A stretch of DNA of 9,171 bases from positions 1-9,171 of the forward strand of contig JASLFR010000099.1 of NCBI GenBank assembly GCA_030150565.1, given 5' to 3'. Made by a program: the position numbers and the translations under genes. Shown piece by piece: positions 1-6,520 of the stretch (position 1 is its first letter; every line of letters starts with the position of its first letter). The stretch comes from Cardiobacteriales bacterium. GTDB taxonomy: Bacteria > Pseudomonadota > Gammaproteobacteria > Cardiobacteriales > Wohlfahrtiimonadaceae. The notes under the pieces are model-generated. The model saw only the letters and a list, made by a program, of their open reading frames with translations. It made no database searches and was not told the origin of the DNA.

Positions 1-938
1 GCATTCACATCGACCAATGTGGGATCGAGCGTAAGATAGAGAATAAACGAAGGGTGCATATCGCCATACATCACATCTCGATACGCTTGGCGAATAGCGT
101 GCGCTACAATTCGATCGTAAACAATTCGGCCATTCACATAGAGATATTGCCACTCCCGATTACTTCTATGAAACGTCGGCTTTGCGATCCACCCCTCTAG
201 CGTAAAACATTTAGGCTCATCATCATTAGCAGAGAGCAACTCTTGAGAGTGGTGGCAATGGAAACTTGCCGTTAAGAACTCTTCACTAAAGAGTTGAGCG
301 ATTCGCTCCTCTTTTCCATCTAAATCATCTGCGATAGGAAGCTCGAAAATTATCTTCCCATTGTGGATAAGGGTAAATGCAACCTCAAAATGGCGAAGCG
401 CAAAACGCTTCATCAACTCCTCAATATGGCCAAACTCCGTACGCTCTGTGCGTAAAAATTTACGTCTTGCAGGAATGTTGAAGAAGAGGTCTCTCACCTC
501 CACCGTTGTTCCTACCTCACGTGGCGCTGGTATAGGATTCCCCCGCTGCTCCCCCCCTTCCGTGATAATTGAATAGGCGTAATCCGCCCCATCTTTTCTT
601 GAAGTGAGGGAGAGCCGAGCAATCGATGCAATACTTGGTAGCGCTTCCCCTCGAAATCCTAAACTATTCACCACTAAAAGATCATCCGTCGAACGGATCT
701 TACTGGTTGCATGACTTGTTAAGGCGAGCGCTAGCTGATCCGCAGAGATTCCATGCCCATTATCTTTCACCGATATTAGATCGATCCCTCCTGAACGAAT
801 CTCTACTTCAATCTCTGTTGCACCAGCATCGAGGGCATTCTCCACCAGCTCTTTTACGATTGAAGCGGGGCGCTCAACTACTTCACCCGCCGCAATCTGA
901 TTGACAACGTGAGGAGAGAGTCTCTCAATATTAGCCAT
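1..938 (-). CDS. mutL: DNA mismatch repair protein MutL, N-terminal part (cut by left window edge)
   Basis: MutL is the ATP-driven matchmaker of methyl-directed mismatch repair. It links MutS at the mismatch to downstream nuclease and helicase steps in the cytoplasm. The 312 complete codons visible cover the GHKL ATPase domain and much of the transducer domain. Motifs seen: NQIAAGEVVERPASIVKELV near residues 13-32, with the catalytic-type Glu30 and Mg-binding Asn34; DNGHGI at 59-64; the ATP-lid motif GFRGEAL at 94-100; an ARRKFLRTE stretch; and VNGRIVYDR near the visible end. The sequence ends in DPTLVDVN, just before the HPAK lysine loop that MutL needs for ATP hydrolysis, so that residue and the whole C-terminal dimerisation domain lie outside the window. 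The ATG at 936-938 is preceded by AAAGGAG at 950-956, an 11-base spacing. The gene lies downstream of bamC but is separated from it by a terminator. No frameshift or damage is seen. Confidence 0.97.
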   Translation of the reverse strand, partial: MANIERLSPHVVNQIAAGEVVERPASIVKELVENALDAGATEIEVEIRSGGIDLISVKDNGHGISADQLALALTSHATSKIRSTDDLLVVNSLGFRGEALPSIASIARLSLTSRKDGADYAYSIITEGGEQRGNPIPAPREVGTTVEVRDLFFNIPARRKFLRTERTEFGHIEELMKRFALRHFEVAFTLIHNGKIIFELPIADDLDGKEERIAQLFSEEFLTASFHCHHSQELLSANDDEPKCFTLEGWIAKPTFHRSNREWQYLYVNGRIVYDRIVAHAIRQAYRDVMYGDMHPSFILYLTLDPTLVDVN

Positions 939-977
939 CTGTTCTTATGCTCCTTTCACCTTCTGAGAAGAGAAATA

Positions 978-1004
978 TTTATAGGATAAAAAAGCGCCTG
1001 ACAA
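978..1004 (-). promoter_or_regulatory. Possible mutL promoter overlapping the bamC terminator
   Basis: On the minus strand a TTGTCA box (999-1004, five of six consensus bases) is followed after 15 bases by TATAAA (978-983, five of six). The spacing is shorter than the optimal 17, so this is a candidate only. It sits about 40 bases upstream of the mutL start, and its -35 box lies inside the stem of the bamC terminator. It would give mutL its own transcription after the upstream transcript has ended. Confidence 0.3.
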
Positions 1005-1016
1005 TGTCAGACGCTT
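988..1016 (-). terminator. Rho-independent terminator of bamC
   Basis: Read on the minus strand, AAGCGTCTGAC - ATT - GTCAGGCGCTT folds into an 11-bp stem with a 3-base loop and runs into a T tract. One internal pair is T·G on the minus strand (U·G wobble in RNA) but C·A on the plus strand, so the hairpin is better formed in the minus-strand transcript. It begins 28 bases past the bamC stop codon and ends the upstream transcription unit before mutL. Confidence 0.88.
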
Positions 1017-1044
1017 CTCTACTCATCAACCGATAGAGGATTCA

Positions 1045-2076
1045 TTAATGAAGATTATTCTTCACCCGCTCAATAAGCGCTTGCTGATAAGTTGCATCGC
1101 CATGGGGCGTCACTTCAATCGCACTCTCACGAGCTGAGCCTGAAACTCTTACAGTGAAGCGATCAGCATCAAACTTTCCTTTCCAAAATTTTAGACCACG
1201 CTTCGCTTTCTTAGTCCGCTCTACCGTATAACTACGGTCTGCTGCATTCTGCTCAATGATGCGATATGTTGCCCCATCGTCGAGGATATTTCCTACCTGA
1301 TGCCATACAGAATCGAACGGACGATTCACTGTAAGGAGATTTCCATCTTGTCGGCTAGTCACCACCTCATGCGCAGCTTCTGTCGCTACTGCATTTGCAG
1401 ATCCCCCAAGCTTCACCATTAAGCGGGAGAGAAATTCCGCTTCTAACTCAGGATCACGCGGGCGATCCACCCACTTATGAATCTCATTATCACTGCCACT
1501 CGCTTTATCACGCATACCGTAATGGGTGATGTAGACCCGTACAGTATCGCGATCTTGTCGCTCCATACGGAATTTATACTTATCACGTGATGGAGTGGAG
1601 TAGAAGTTACCAAAAGCACTCTTTAAGAAGTTACGAAGATATCCATCAGAGATATCGGGACGATTTTCAGCCCAAACAGTCTCTGCAACCCCAGCTTGTG
1701 GATCTGAGCTCTCCATCGTCAACCCGACCTCTTGGAAGAGTTGCATCGCTCGAGTCCAGACAAAATCTGCAGGAAGTTGCGCCACAATCCAGCGCTGATC
1801 CCCTGCGATCTCCATCTTCACTTTATTGTAGTTTGGTAGGACATTTAACCCACTTCCACCACCTGCTGTTTTTGCTCGATACTGACTCAAAGTATTAATC
1901 GCACGGCGATCCCCATCTGAACGTTTAGTCAGATCGGGAGGCAGCTCGAGCGGATTTGCAGAACTAGCAGAGAGATAATTCAATTTATCACGTGACTGGA
2001 TATCACCCGTTGAGCATCCAACAACGATTAAACCGCTCACCAGAGCAAGACCGAGTATACGTTTTCTATTCTTCAT
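1045..2076 (-). CDS. bamC: Outer membrane protein assembly factor BamC (lipoprotein)
   Basis: BamC (formerly NlpB) is a lipoprotein subunit of the BAM complex, which folds beta-barrel proteins into the outer membrane. The 343-residue length matches the E. coli protein (344). A basic N-terminus (KNRKR), a hydrophobic stretch and a VVGC lipobox place the lipidated cysteine at residue 21; Ser22 at +2 fits sorting to the outer membrane. Residues 25-90 are low in predicted order and include the family-typical YL and LPPDL stretch, which in E. coli binds BamD. Two alpha/beta regions follow, about 92-222 and 240-341, consistent with the two helix-grip domains of the family. The ATG is preceded by AAGGA at 2083-2087, a 6-base spacing. 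Its position directly after dapA is the classic gammaproteobacterial arrangement and supports the call. A second promoter may lie just upstream. Confidence 0.93.
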   Translation of the reverse strand: MKNRKRILGLALVSGLIVVGCSTGDIQSRDKLNYLSASSANPLELPPDLTKRSDGDRRAINTLSQYRAKTAGGGSGLNVLPNYNKVKMEIAGDQRWIVAQLPADFVWTRAMQLFQEVGLTMESSDPQAGVAETVWAENRPDISDGYLRNFLKSAFGNFYSTPSRDKYKFRMERQDRDTVRVYITHYGMRDKASGSDNEIHKWVDRPRDPELEAEFLSRLMVKLGGSANAVATEAAHEVVTSRQDGNLLTVNRPFDSVWHQVGNILDDGATYRIIEQNAADRSYTVERTKKAKRGLKFWKGKFDADRFTVRVSGSARESAIEVTPHGDATYQQALIERVKNNLH

Positions 2077-2110
2077 CTTCTGTCCTTAAACCATAAAAAA
2101 TATGGGGGAA

Positions 2111-2119
2111 ATTATACCA
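2111..2119 (-). promoter_or_regulatory. Extended -10 promoter candidate for bamC
   Basis: In the 84-base dapA-bamC gap the minus strand carries TGGTATAAT: a perfect TATAAT (2111-2116) with the TG of an extended -10 element (2117-2119). No good -35 box is seen at the right distance, which extended -10 promoters tolerate. Transcription would start near 2104, leaving a leader of about 27 bases that includes the bamC ribosome binding site. Confidence 0.5.
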
Positions 2120-2160
2120 CTAATTCTGCACGCAACAGCTTAAATTGATGATTCGATCGA

Positions 2161-3033
2161 TTAAAGCAACTTCGCTTTACGGAGTGCCTCTTCCATCGTT
2201 AAATGGTACTGCTTATCAAGAGGTACAAGCGGAAGACGAATACCTGCCCCCATCTTCCCTAAGCGCTCAAGCGCCCACTTCACAGGAATAGGATTCGATT
2301 GTAAAAAGAGTGCGTGGTGGAGCTCTGCAAGCTCTTCATTAATGGCAAGCGCTCTCTCACGATCCCCCTCTAAAGCGGCATGAATCATATTATGCATCTG
2401 TAGGGGCGCAACGTTTGCGGTTACAGAGATAACCCCTTTTGCTCCCGCTAATACACACTCAGCGGCAATTCCATCTTCACCCGTTAAGATCGCAATCTTA
2501 TCCCCCACTTTACGAACAAGCTCTTCAACACGCTCAAAAGTAGAAGCCTCTTTGATTGCAACGATATTATCAAACTCTGTTAAGCGCTCAATCGTCTCAG
2601 GGAGAAGATCACATGCACAACGGCCAGGAACGTTATAGAGAATTTGGGGGATATCGACCGTCTCGGCAATTAATCGATAGTGTTGGTAGAGCCCCTCTTG
2701 CGGTGGCTTATTGTAGTAAGGAGTTACTAAAAGCGAAGCTTGCGCCCCATCTTCAGCTGCCCATTGAGTGAGTTTAATGGCCTCCGCTGTCGAATTACCC
2801 CCCGTTCCTGCAATAATTGGGAGGCGACCATTTGCAAAGCCCACCATCCGCTTAACCACTTCACGATGCTCAGCGAAATCGATTGTTGCCGACTCCCCTG
2901 TCGTCCCTACCGCAACGATCGCATCGGTCTTATTCTCAACATGGAACTCAACAAGCTTCTCAAGTGAGTCATAATCAATTCGTCCATCAGGGAACATTGG
3001 GGTTGCAATTGCAACAATACTGCCGCTAAACAT
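2161..3033 (-). CDS. dapA: 4-hydroxy-tetrahydrodipicolinate synthase
   Basis: DapA condenses pyruvate with aspartate semialdehyde, the first committed step of the diaminopimelate and lysine pathway, in the cytoplasm. The 290-residue length fits the family (E. coli 292). All key residues fall at E. coli numbering: Thr44-Thr45 in GTTGES, Tyr107 in TPYYN, Tyr133 in LYNVPGR, the substrate-binding Arg138, and the Schiff-base Lys161 in AIKEAS. The protein is a single TIM barrel without extra domains. The ATG at 3031-3033 has AAGGAG at 3040-3045, a 6-base spacing. It lies 40 bases after xthA and 84 bases before bamC, all on one strand, with no terminator in either gap, so co-transcription is likely. 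No leader riboswitch or attenuator is visible; the short upstream gap leaves little room for one. Confidence 0.98.
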   Translation of the reverse strand: MFSGSIVAIATPMFPDGRIDYDSLEKLVEFHVENKTDAIVAVGTTGESATIDFAEHREVVKRMVGFANGRLPIIAGTGGNSTAEAIKLTQWAAEDGAQASLLVTPYYNKPPQEGLYQHYRLIAETVDIPQILYNVPGRCACDLLPETIERLTEFDNIVAIKEASTFERVEELVRKVGDKIAILTGEDGIAAECVLAGAKGVISVTANVAPLQMHNMIHAALEGDRERALAINEELAELHHALFLQSNPIPVKWALERLGKMGAGIRLPLVPLDKQYHLTMEEALRKAKLL

Positions 3034-3073
3034 ACACTTCTCCTTATCTAATCTTTATCAAGGTCATTTATCG

Positions 3074-3856
3074 CTACTTTACACCATTGCCGCAGGTTAA
3101 CACAATAGAAACTGGCGCATGGTCTGATGGTCGCTCACTCGCTCTTACTGCAAGGTGCACACTACTCTCTTTTACCCTTCTTGCAACAGAGGATGAGATG
3201 AGGAGATGATCGATCCTTAAACCGCGATTTCGCTCAAATCCATCATTACGATAATCCCACCATGTGTAGAGACCACTCGGTTTTGCCTCTAAACGGAGCG
3301 CATCGAAGAGACCAAGATCGAGAATCTCTTGGAAAAGAGCGCGCTCTTCATCGGTACAGAGCACCTTCCCCTCCCACGTTGCGGGGTTGTAGACATCAAC
3401 ATCTTTAGGAGCGATATTAAAATCTCCTAATAAAATGAGATCAGAGTAACGCTCCTGCTCCCTCTTAAGCTGCTCAATCAACGCTCGATACCACTTCAAT
3501 TTATATTGAAATTTCTCTGAATCAGGATTTTGCCCATTTACTGCATAGATATTGATAATTCTCATTCCATCAATCGTTGCAGTGAGTACCCGCGCCTCAT
3601 CATCCTCAAAGCCAACAATATTCTCGCTTACCTCTTCGATCGGATGACGGCTCAAGAGCGCAACTCCGTTGTAACTCTTCTGCCCAAAGACAGCCGCCTC
3701 ATAACCGAGCGCTGAGAACTCCATAAGGGGGAACGCTTCAGTCACCATCTTAATCTCTTGAAGAGCAACAATATCTGGCTGCTCCTCTTTGAGCCAATCG
3801 AGTAACTGCTCAAGCCTTACATTGAGTGAATTTATATTCCACGTTACGATTTTCAT
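3074..3856 (-). CDS. xthA: Exodeoxyribonuclease III family AP endonuclease
   Basis: This is an exonuclease III / AP endonuclease of the EEP fold, which cuts DNA 5' of abasic sites and trims 3' ends in base excision repair. At 260 residues it is close to E. coli ExoIII (268). Catalytic and metal residues visible in order: Asn7 (WNINS), Glu34 (LQEIK), Tyr104 (IYAVNG), Asp145 and Asn147 (GDFNIAP), Asp216 (RGLRIDHLL) and the Asp245-His246 pair (PSDHAPV). The ATG at 3854-3856 follows a purine-rich AGAGGAAG at 3866-3873. It sits 40 bases after the membrane protein and 40 before dapA, all on one strand; the neighbours have no repair role, so the link is probably only shared transcription. The balance of abasic-site cutting and exonuclease activity cannot be read from sequence, since paralogues of this family differ in it. 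Confidence 0.93.
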   Translation of the reverse strand: MKIVTWNINSLNVRLEQLLDWLKEEQPDIVALQEIKMVTEAFPLMEFSALGYEAAVFGQKSYNGVALLSRHPIEEVSENIVGFEDDEARVLTATIDGMRIINIYAVNGQNPDSEKFQYKLKWYRALIEQLKREQERYSDLILLGDFNIAPKDVDVYNPATWEGKVLCTDEERALFQEILDLGLFDALRLEAKPSGLYTWWDYRNDGFERNRGLRIDHLLISSSVARRVKESSVHLAVRASERPSDHAPVSIVLTCGNGVK

Positions 3857-3896
3857 AAACCGATTCTTCCTCTTTAATCTTCTACAAAGAAGACCA

Positions 3897-5315
3897 TTAT
3901 AGAGTTAAAAGCCGTTTTATAATCTGCCGACCTCTTCTTAGCTGTCGATTAAAGTAGAGAGCCGCAGCCCCTACCTGAATCAATAGAATTATCCCATAAC
4001 CCATCCCTATCCCATCACTAAACCCTCCAGTGAAAAAGAGTCCTGCAAAGGGGGTAAGCAGCACCATAAATTCTGCTGGTAGAAAGTTGGAAAGGATCAT
4101 AGGGAGAAAGAGCGTCACGACAAAAAGGTAACCAGTCATCGATCGGCGCTTCTCTCGCTCTGTTAAGAATGAGGTGGAGATTCCTAACATTACTAAGATA
4201 TCTCTAAAGAAAATAATCATTGAAAAGGCAACTAATAGGTTAAAAGAGGGGCTCTTCCAGAAAAATATCAAGTAGAGCAGAATTGTCATCAAAAATACGG
4301 CACTCCCTGTAGGAATAGCATTTAAAATATCTCTAAAGTTCCTCTTTTTTAAATAGATAAAAAAGCGATTGAATTGCTTCATATCGATATACTCGCTTGG
4401 ATTGGTTAATGCCACAAAGGTAAAGAGCATCATAAGTTGCACTCCCAAGTAGAGGAACATGAGGAACTTTTCTCCTTGAGCCAATCCTAAAGCGTTCAAA
4501 TATCCATAAGCATGGAACATCAAACTCAAGAAGATGAGAAAAACGGTTATCTGTCGGCTCTGATTATTGATCTGATACCGTTTATTCGCCAATGCCATCA
4601 CTAATAGATGAAGAGAGAGAGAAGCGAGAAGAAGAGTAGAGAAGTAGGGAGAATCCACCGAGATAATCCCCCACCACTCCCTCGTTCCTACACTGGAATT
4701 ACCGCTATGATCAGTAATCAATCCAGGTATGACACGAATAAAACCCAATCCGTATAGCATTGTAAGGAGGGAAAGCACCCCTACTCTGCTCTTTAAATTA
4801 GGTTCTCGACTATTCGATGCCATCACCATTAAAAATAGAATGATCGCTAAAAAAATAAGATAGAAGTTGAGAATAGTACGAATCAGCCCACTCTTATGAA
4901 GCAGACTCCAATCTCCCCCCGAAAAATAGAGCAACTCAGAAACTCCTAGTAGAGCAAAAAGGGTGTAACCAGGGGTTAAATAGAGAAGAGCGATATAAAA
5001 CTGCGAGAGAACCAATTTTCTTGGAGGGATAGAGCTCAGGCGCTGCTGCGTTAAAAGCTCAATTGAAGCATCTTTTTTCACCATAGCCCACACTCTTGAA
5101 AGAGCGTAAGTCCCTACTATTACAAAAAATACTCCATAAGCGTTCCGAACTAATAATTCCCCCGTAGTAAATGGCAACCCTTGATTCATCAATATATAGA
5201 GCGCAAAAAGGAAGAAGTAGAAGAGAATCGTACGGAAGGGATTATAATTGAGCCAAACTAAACGTAAAAAATCGGGATTTCTATTCTTCAGAAAAACTCT
5301 CATTAAATAATTCAT
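3897..5315 (-). CDS. Multi-pass membrane protein, probable ABC transporter permease subunit
   Basis: I do not recognise a named family. The 472-residue protein is strongly hydrophobic, with about 12 predicted membrane segments (roughly residues 29-43, 56-76, 104-130, 148-168, 178-200, 223-243, 256-273, 283-303, 337-353, 357-376, 395-420, 437-456). It has no signal peptide or large soluble domain, and both ends are basic, so both are probably cytoplasmic. A stretch near residues 86-103, between the second and third helices, reads QRLSSIPPRKLVL. It resembles the cytoplasmic loop of ABC-2 type exporters that meets the ATPase. The start codon overlaps the stop of the ATPase gene as ATGA and is preceded by a strong AAGGAGGT, so the two proteins are very probably made together. 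Twelve helices in one chain could be a fused dimer of the usual six-helix unit, which is inference. The substrate is unknown. Confidence 0.72.
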   Translation of the reverse strand: MNYLMRVFLKNRNPDFLRLVWLNYNPFRTILFYFFLFALYILMNQGLPFTTGELLVRNAYGVFFVIVGTYALSRVWAMVKKDASIELLTQQRLSSIPPRKLVLSQFYIALLYLTPGYTLFALLGVSELLYFSGGDWSLLHKSGLIRTILNFYLIFLAIILFLMVMASNSREPNLKSRVGVLSLLTMLYGLGFIRVIPGLITDHSGNSSVGTREWWGIISVDSPYFSTLLLASLSLHLLVMALANKRYQINNQSRQITVFLIFLSLMFHAYGYLNALGLAQGEKFLMFLYLGVQLMMLFTFVALTNPSEYIDMKQFNRFFIYLKKRNFRDILNAIPTGSAVFLMTILLYLIFFWKSPSFNLLVAFSMIIFFRDILVMLGISTSFLTEREKRRSMTGYLFVVTLFLPMILSNFLPAEFMVLLTPFAGLFFTGGFSDGIGMGYGIILLIQVGAAALYFNRQLRRGRQIIKRLLTL

Positions 5316-6286
5316 GACATACCTCCTTCCATCACCTTCTCAAAATAGAGTTCACTCAAATTTTGTCGCTTCTTAGTCACTGTTACAATTGCGCTATCAG
5401 CCCGCTGAATGGCCCTAATTAAATGGTTAAGCTCCTCTACCGCTAAACTCTCTTCGCTCTTAAATTTAAGATTAAACTCTTTCGTCTCTGCTGTAAGATG
5501 AGAGTAATCGACCTGCAGCTTCTCTAATGGAAAGAGTGCTTCCCGTTCCACTTCCTTCTTTAATCGTTCTAAAAAAGAATCGATGGAGAAGGGGCTTCTA
5601 ACCTCTACCAGATAAGTTACCTCACTCCCTGACTCTTTTAACGCTTCATAATTTGTAATCACACCCTCTTTAATCATCAGTAGATGGGTGCAATACTCAT
5701 CGAGCTCCCCAAGAATATGGCTCGATACTAGAATCGTCACTCCACTCTCCCCCAACATCTTTAGCGTCTGATTAATCACTCCACGCTGTATAGGGTCGAG
5801 GCCACTTAAGGGTTCATCTAATAGAAGAAGCTGCGGAGAGTGTATCAATGCTAGAGCGATTGCGACCCGTTGCTTCTGCCCCCGCGAGAGATTTTTAGTC
5901 AACTGATTCGCATGATTGGCCAGCCCTAATTGCTCAAGATAATAGCTAGAGATAGGAATTGCCTCATCGAAAGAGATGCCATGCAATCCCGCTTGATAAA
6001 TGAGACTCTGAAGAACCGTTAATTCATCAAAAAGTATAAACTTATCCGAGACATACGCGGTATGTTGCAGCACTTTTCGAGGATGGAGGGTGGTACTCAT
6101 TCCATCAATCTCAATCTCCCCGATTAAAGGAGTCTCTAAGCCGAGAATCGTTTTAAAAAGCGTTGTTTTTCCTGCACCATTCGCCCCAACTAAGCCAACA
6201 ACGCTCCCCTTCTCAATATCTAAATTGATATTATTAAGCGCACAATACCCATCATAAAAAAAGTAGAGATTTCTAATCTTAATCAC
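5312..6286 (-). CDS. ABC transporter ATP-binding protein
   Basis: This is the ATPase partner of the downstream membrane protein. With a GTG start at 6284-6286 it has 324 residues. The nucleotide-binding domain covers about 1-214: Walker A GANGAGKT at 34-41, signature LSRGQ at 133-137 (usually LSGGQ), Walker B LLLLDEP at 153-159, D-loop SGLD at 161-164 and switch His190 in SSH. The Q-loop position has VSD (residues 79-81) in place of the common PQ. The remaining 110 or so residues are a beta/alpha C-terminal extension without a motif I know; similar tails are common in ABC-2 export ATPases. A longer reading from the TTG at 6299-6301 is possible but less likely: AAGGAA at 6293-6298 then lies inside the reading frame, seven bases or so before the GTG, and the GTG start gives the family-typical opening (M)IKIRNLYFFY. 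Export of a lipid, drug, peptide or other compound cannot be told apart. Confidence 0.93.
   Translation of the reverse strand: MIKIRNLYFFYDGYCALNNINLDIEKGSVVGLVGANGAGKTTLFKTILGLETPLIGEIEIDGMSTTLHPRKVLQHTAYVSDKFILFDELTVLQSLIYQAGLHGISFDEAIPISSYYLEQLGLANHANQLTKNLSRGQKQRVAIALALIHSPQLLLLDEPLSGLDPIQRGVINQTLKMLGESGVTILVSSHILGELDEYCTHLLMIKEGVITNYEALKESGSEVTYLVEVRSPFSIDSFLERLKKEVEREALFPLEKLQVDYSHLTAETKEFNLKFKSEESLAVEELNHLIRAIQRADSAIVTVTKKRQNLSELYFEKVMEGGMS
5321..5328 (-). promoter_or_regulatory. Strong ribosome binding site of the permease gene
   Basis: AAGGAGGT, a near-complete complement to the 16S rRNA tail, lies 5 bases before the permease ATG and inside the last codons of the ATPase gene. With the ATGA overlap it fixes the permease start at 5315 and suggests coupled translation of both subunits. 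Confidence 0.85.
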
Positions 6287-6292
6287 TAAAGT

Positions 6293-6298
6293 TTCCTT
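6293..6298 (-). promoter_or_regulatory. Ribosome binding site that fixes the ABC ATPase start at GTG 6286
   Basis: AAGGAA sits upstream of GTG 6284-6286 at normal spacing. The TTG at 6299-6301, the other possible start, is directly next to this site and has only a pyrimidine-rich sequence (rc of 6302-6325) before it, with no ribosome binding site. Confidence 0.78.
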
Positions 6299-6328
6299 CA
6301 ATTAAAAGAGAATAGGATAGGGGGCAAG

Positions 6329-6337
6329 ATCATATCA
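6329..6337 (-). promoter_or_regulatory. Extended -10 promoter candidate for the ABC transporter operon
   Basis: The minus strand reads TGATATGAT: TATGAT (6329-6334, five of six consensus bases) preceded by the TGn of an extended -10. No good -35 is seen at 16-18 bases. A start near 6322 would leave a leader of about 36 bases before the GTG. This would be the head promoter of the run of genes from the ATPase towards bamC. Confidence 0.42.
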
Positions 6338-6520
6338 GATTCTCTACCAATCAACTCTTTATAAAATAGAGAAAGAAGAGATTAATTGAGGAAAATCTGA
6401 TCAATAACATCCCGAAAAGAGCTTTTTTCAGGGGGTGATCATATTGGGATTTTATCGCTAAATTCAGGTAAAATGGATCAGTTTTATATCTACTCAAAAA
6501 TCGTCTCTTAAGGGGAAACA

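Larger units (their letters stand above)
6287..6520. other. Divergent intergenic region between the ABC operon and glnA
   Basis: These 234 bases must hold the promoters of both the ABC operon (minus) and glnA (plus). Visible elements: a minus-strand extended -10 at 6329-6337; an inverted repeat of ATCAGATT (6334-6341) and AATCTGAT (6394-6401); a direct repeat GATCATAT (6328-6335 and 6437-6444); and a hairpin-forming segment at 6411-6433 (CCCGAAAA with TTTTCAGGG). For glnA, a TAAAAT box at 6469-6474 is the best -10, but its only -35-like partner, TTGGGA at 6444-6449, is 19 bases away. The glnA ribosome binding site AAGGGG (6510-6515) is 5 bases before the ATG. No clear NtrC sites or sigma-54 promoter are seen. 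No gene is evident. Confidence 0.6.

Noticed and set aside
361..904. Plus-strand open frames at 361-576 and 626-904
   Set aside because: They lie antisense to clear MutL coding sequence and their products show no family motifs.
1587..3715. Plus-strand open frames within bamC, dapA and xthA (1587-1898, 2556-2974, 3530-3715)
   Set aside because: All are antisense to genes with complete sets of family motifs, and their products look like random translations.
3873..3895. Terminator between the permease gene and xthA (TCTTC / GAAGA hairpin)
   Set aside because: The stem is only 5 bp and no T tract follows it on the minus strand.
6411..6433. Rho-independent terminator in the ABC-glnA gap
   Set aside because: The CCCGAAAA / TTTTCAGGG stem has a bulge and no T tract on either strand, and there is no upstream gene on either side that would need it.
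6446..6458. Sigma-54 promoter for glnA (GG and GC near 6446-6458)
   Set aside because: The GG and GC are one base too close and the surrounding bases do not fit the TGGCAC / TTGCA consensus; no NtrC sites are seen.
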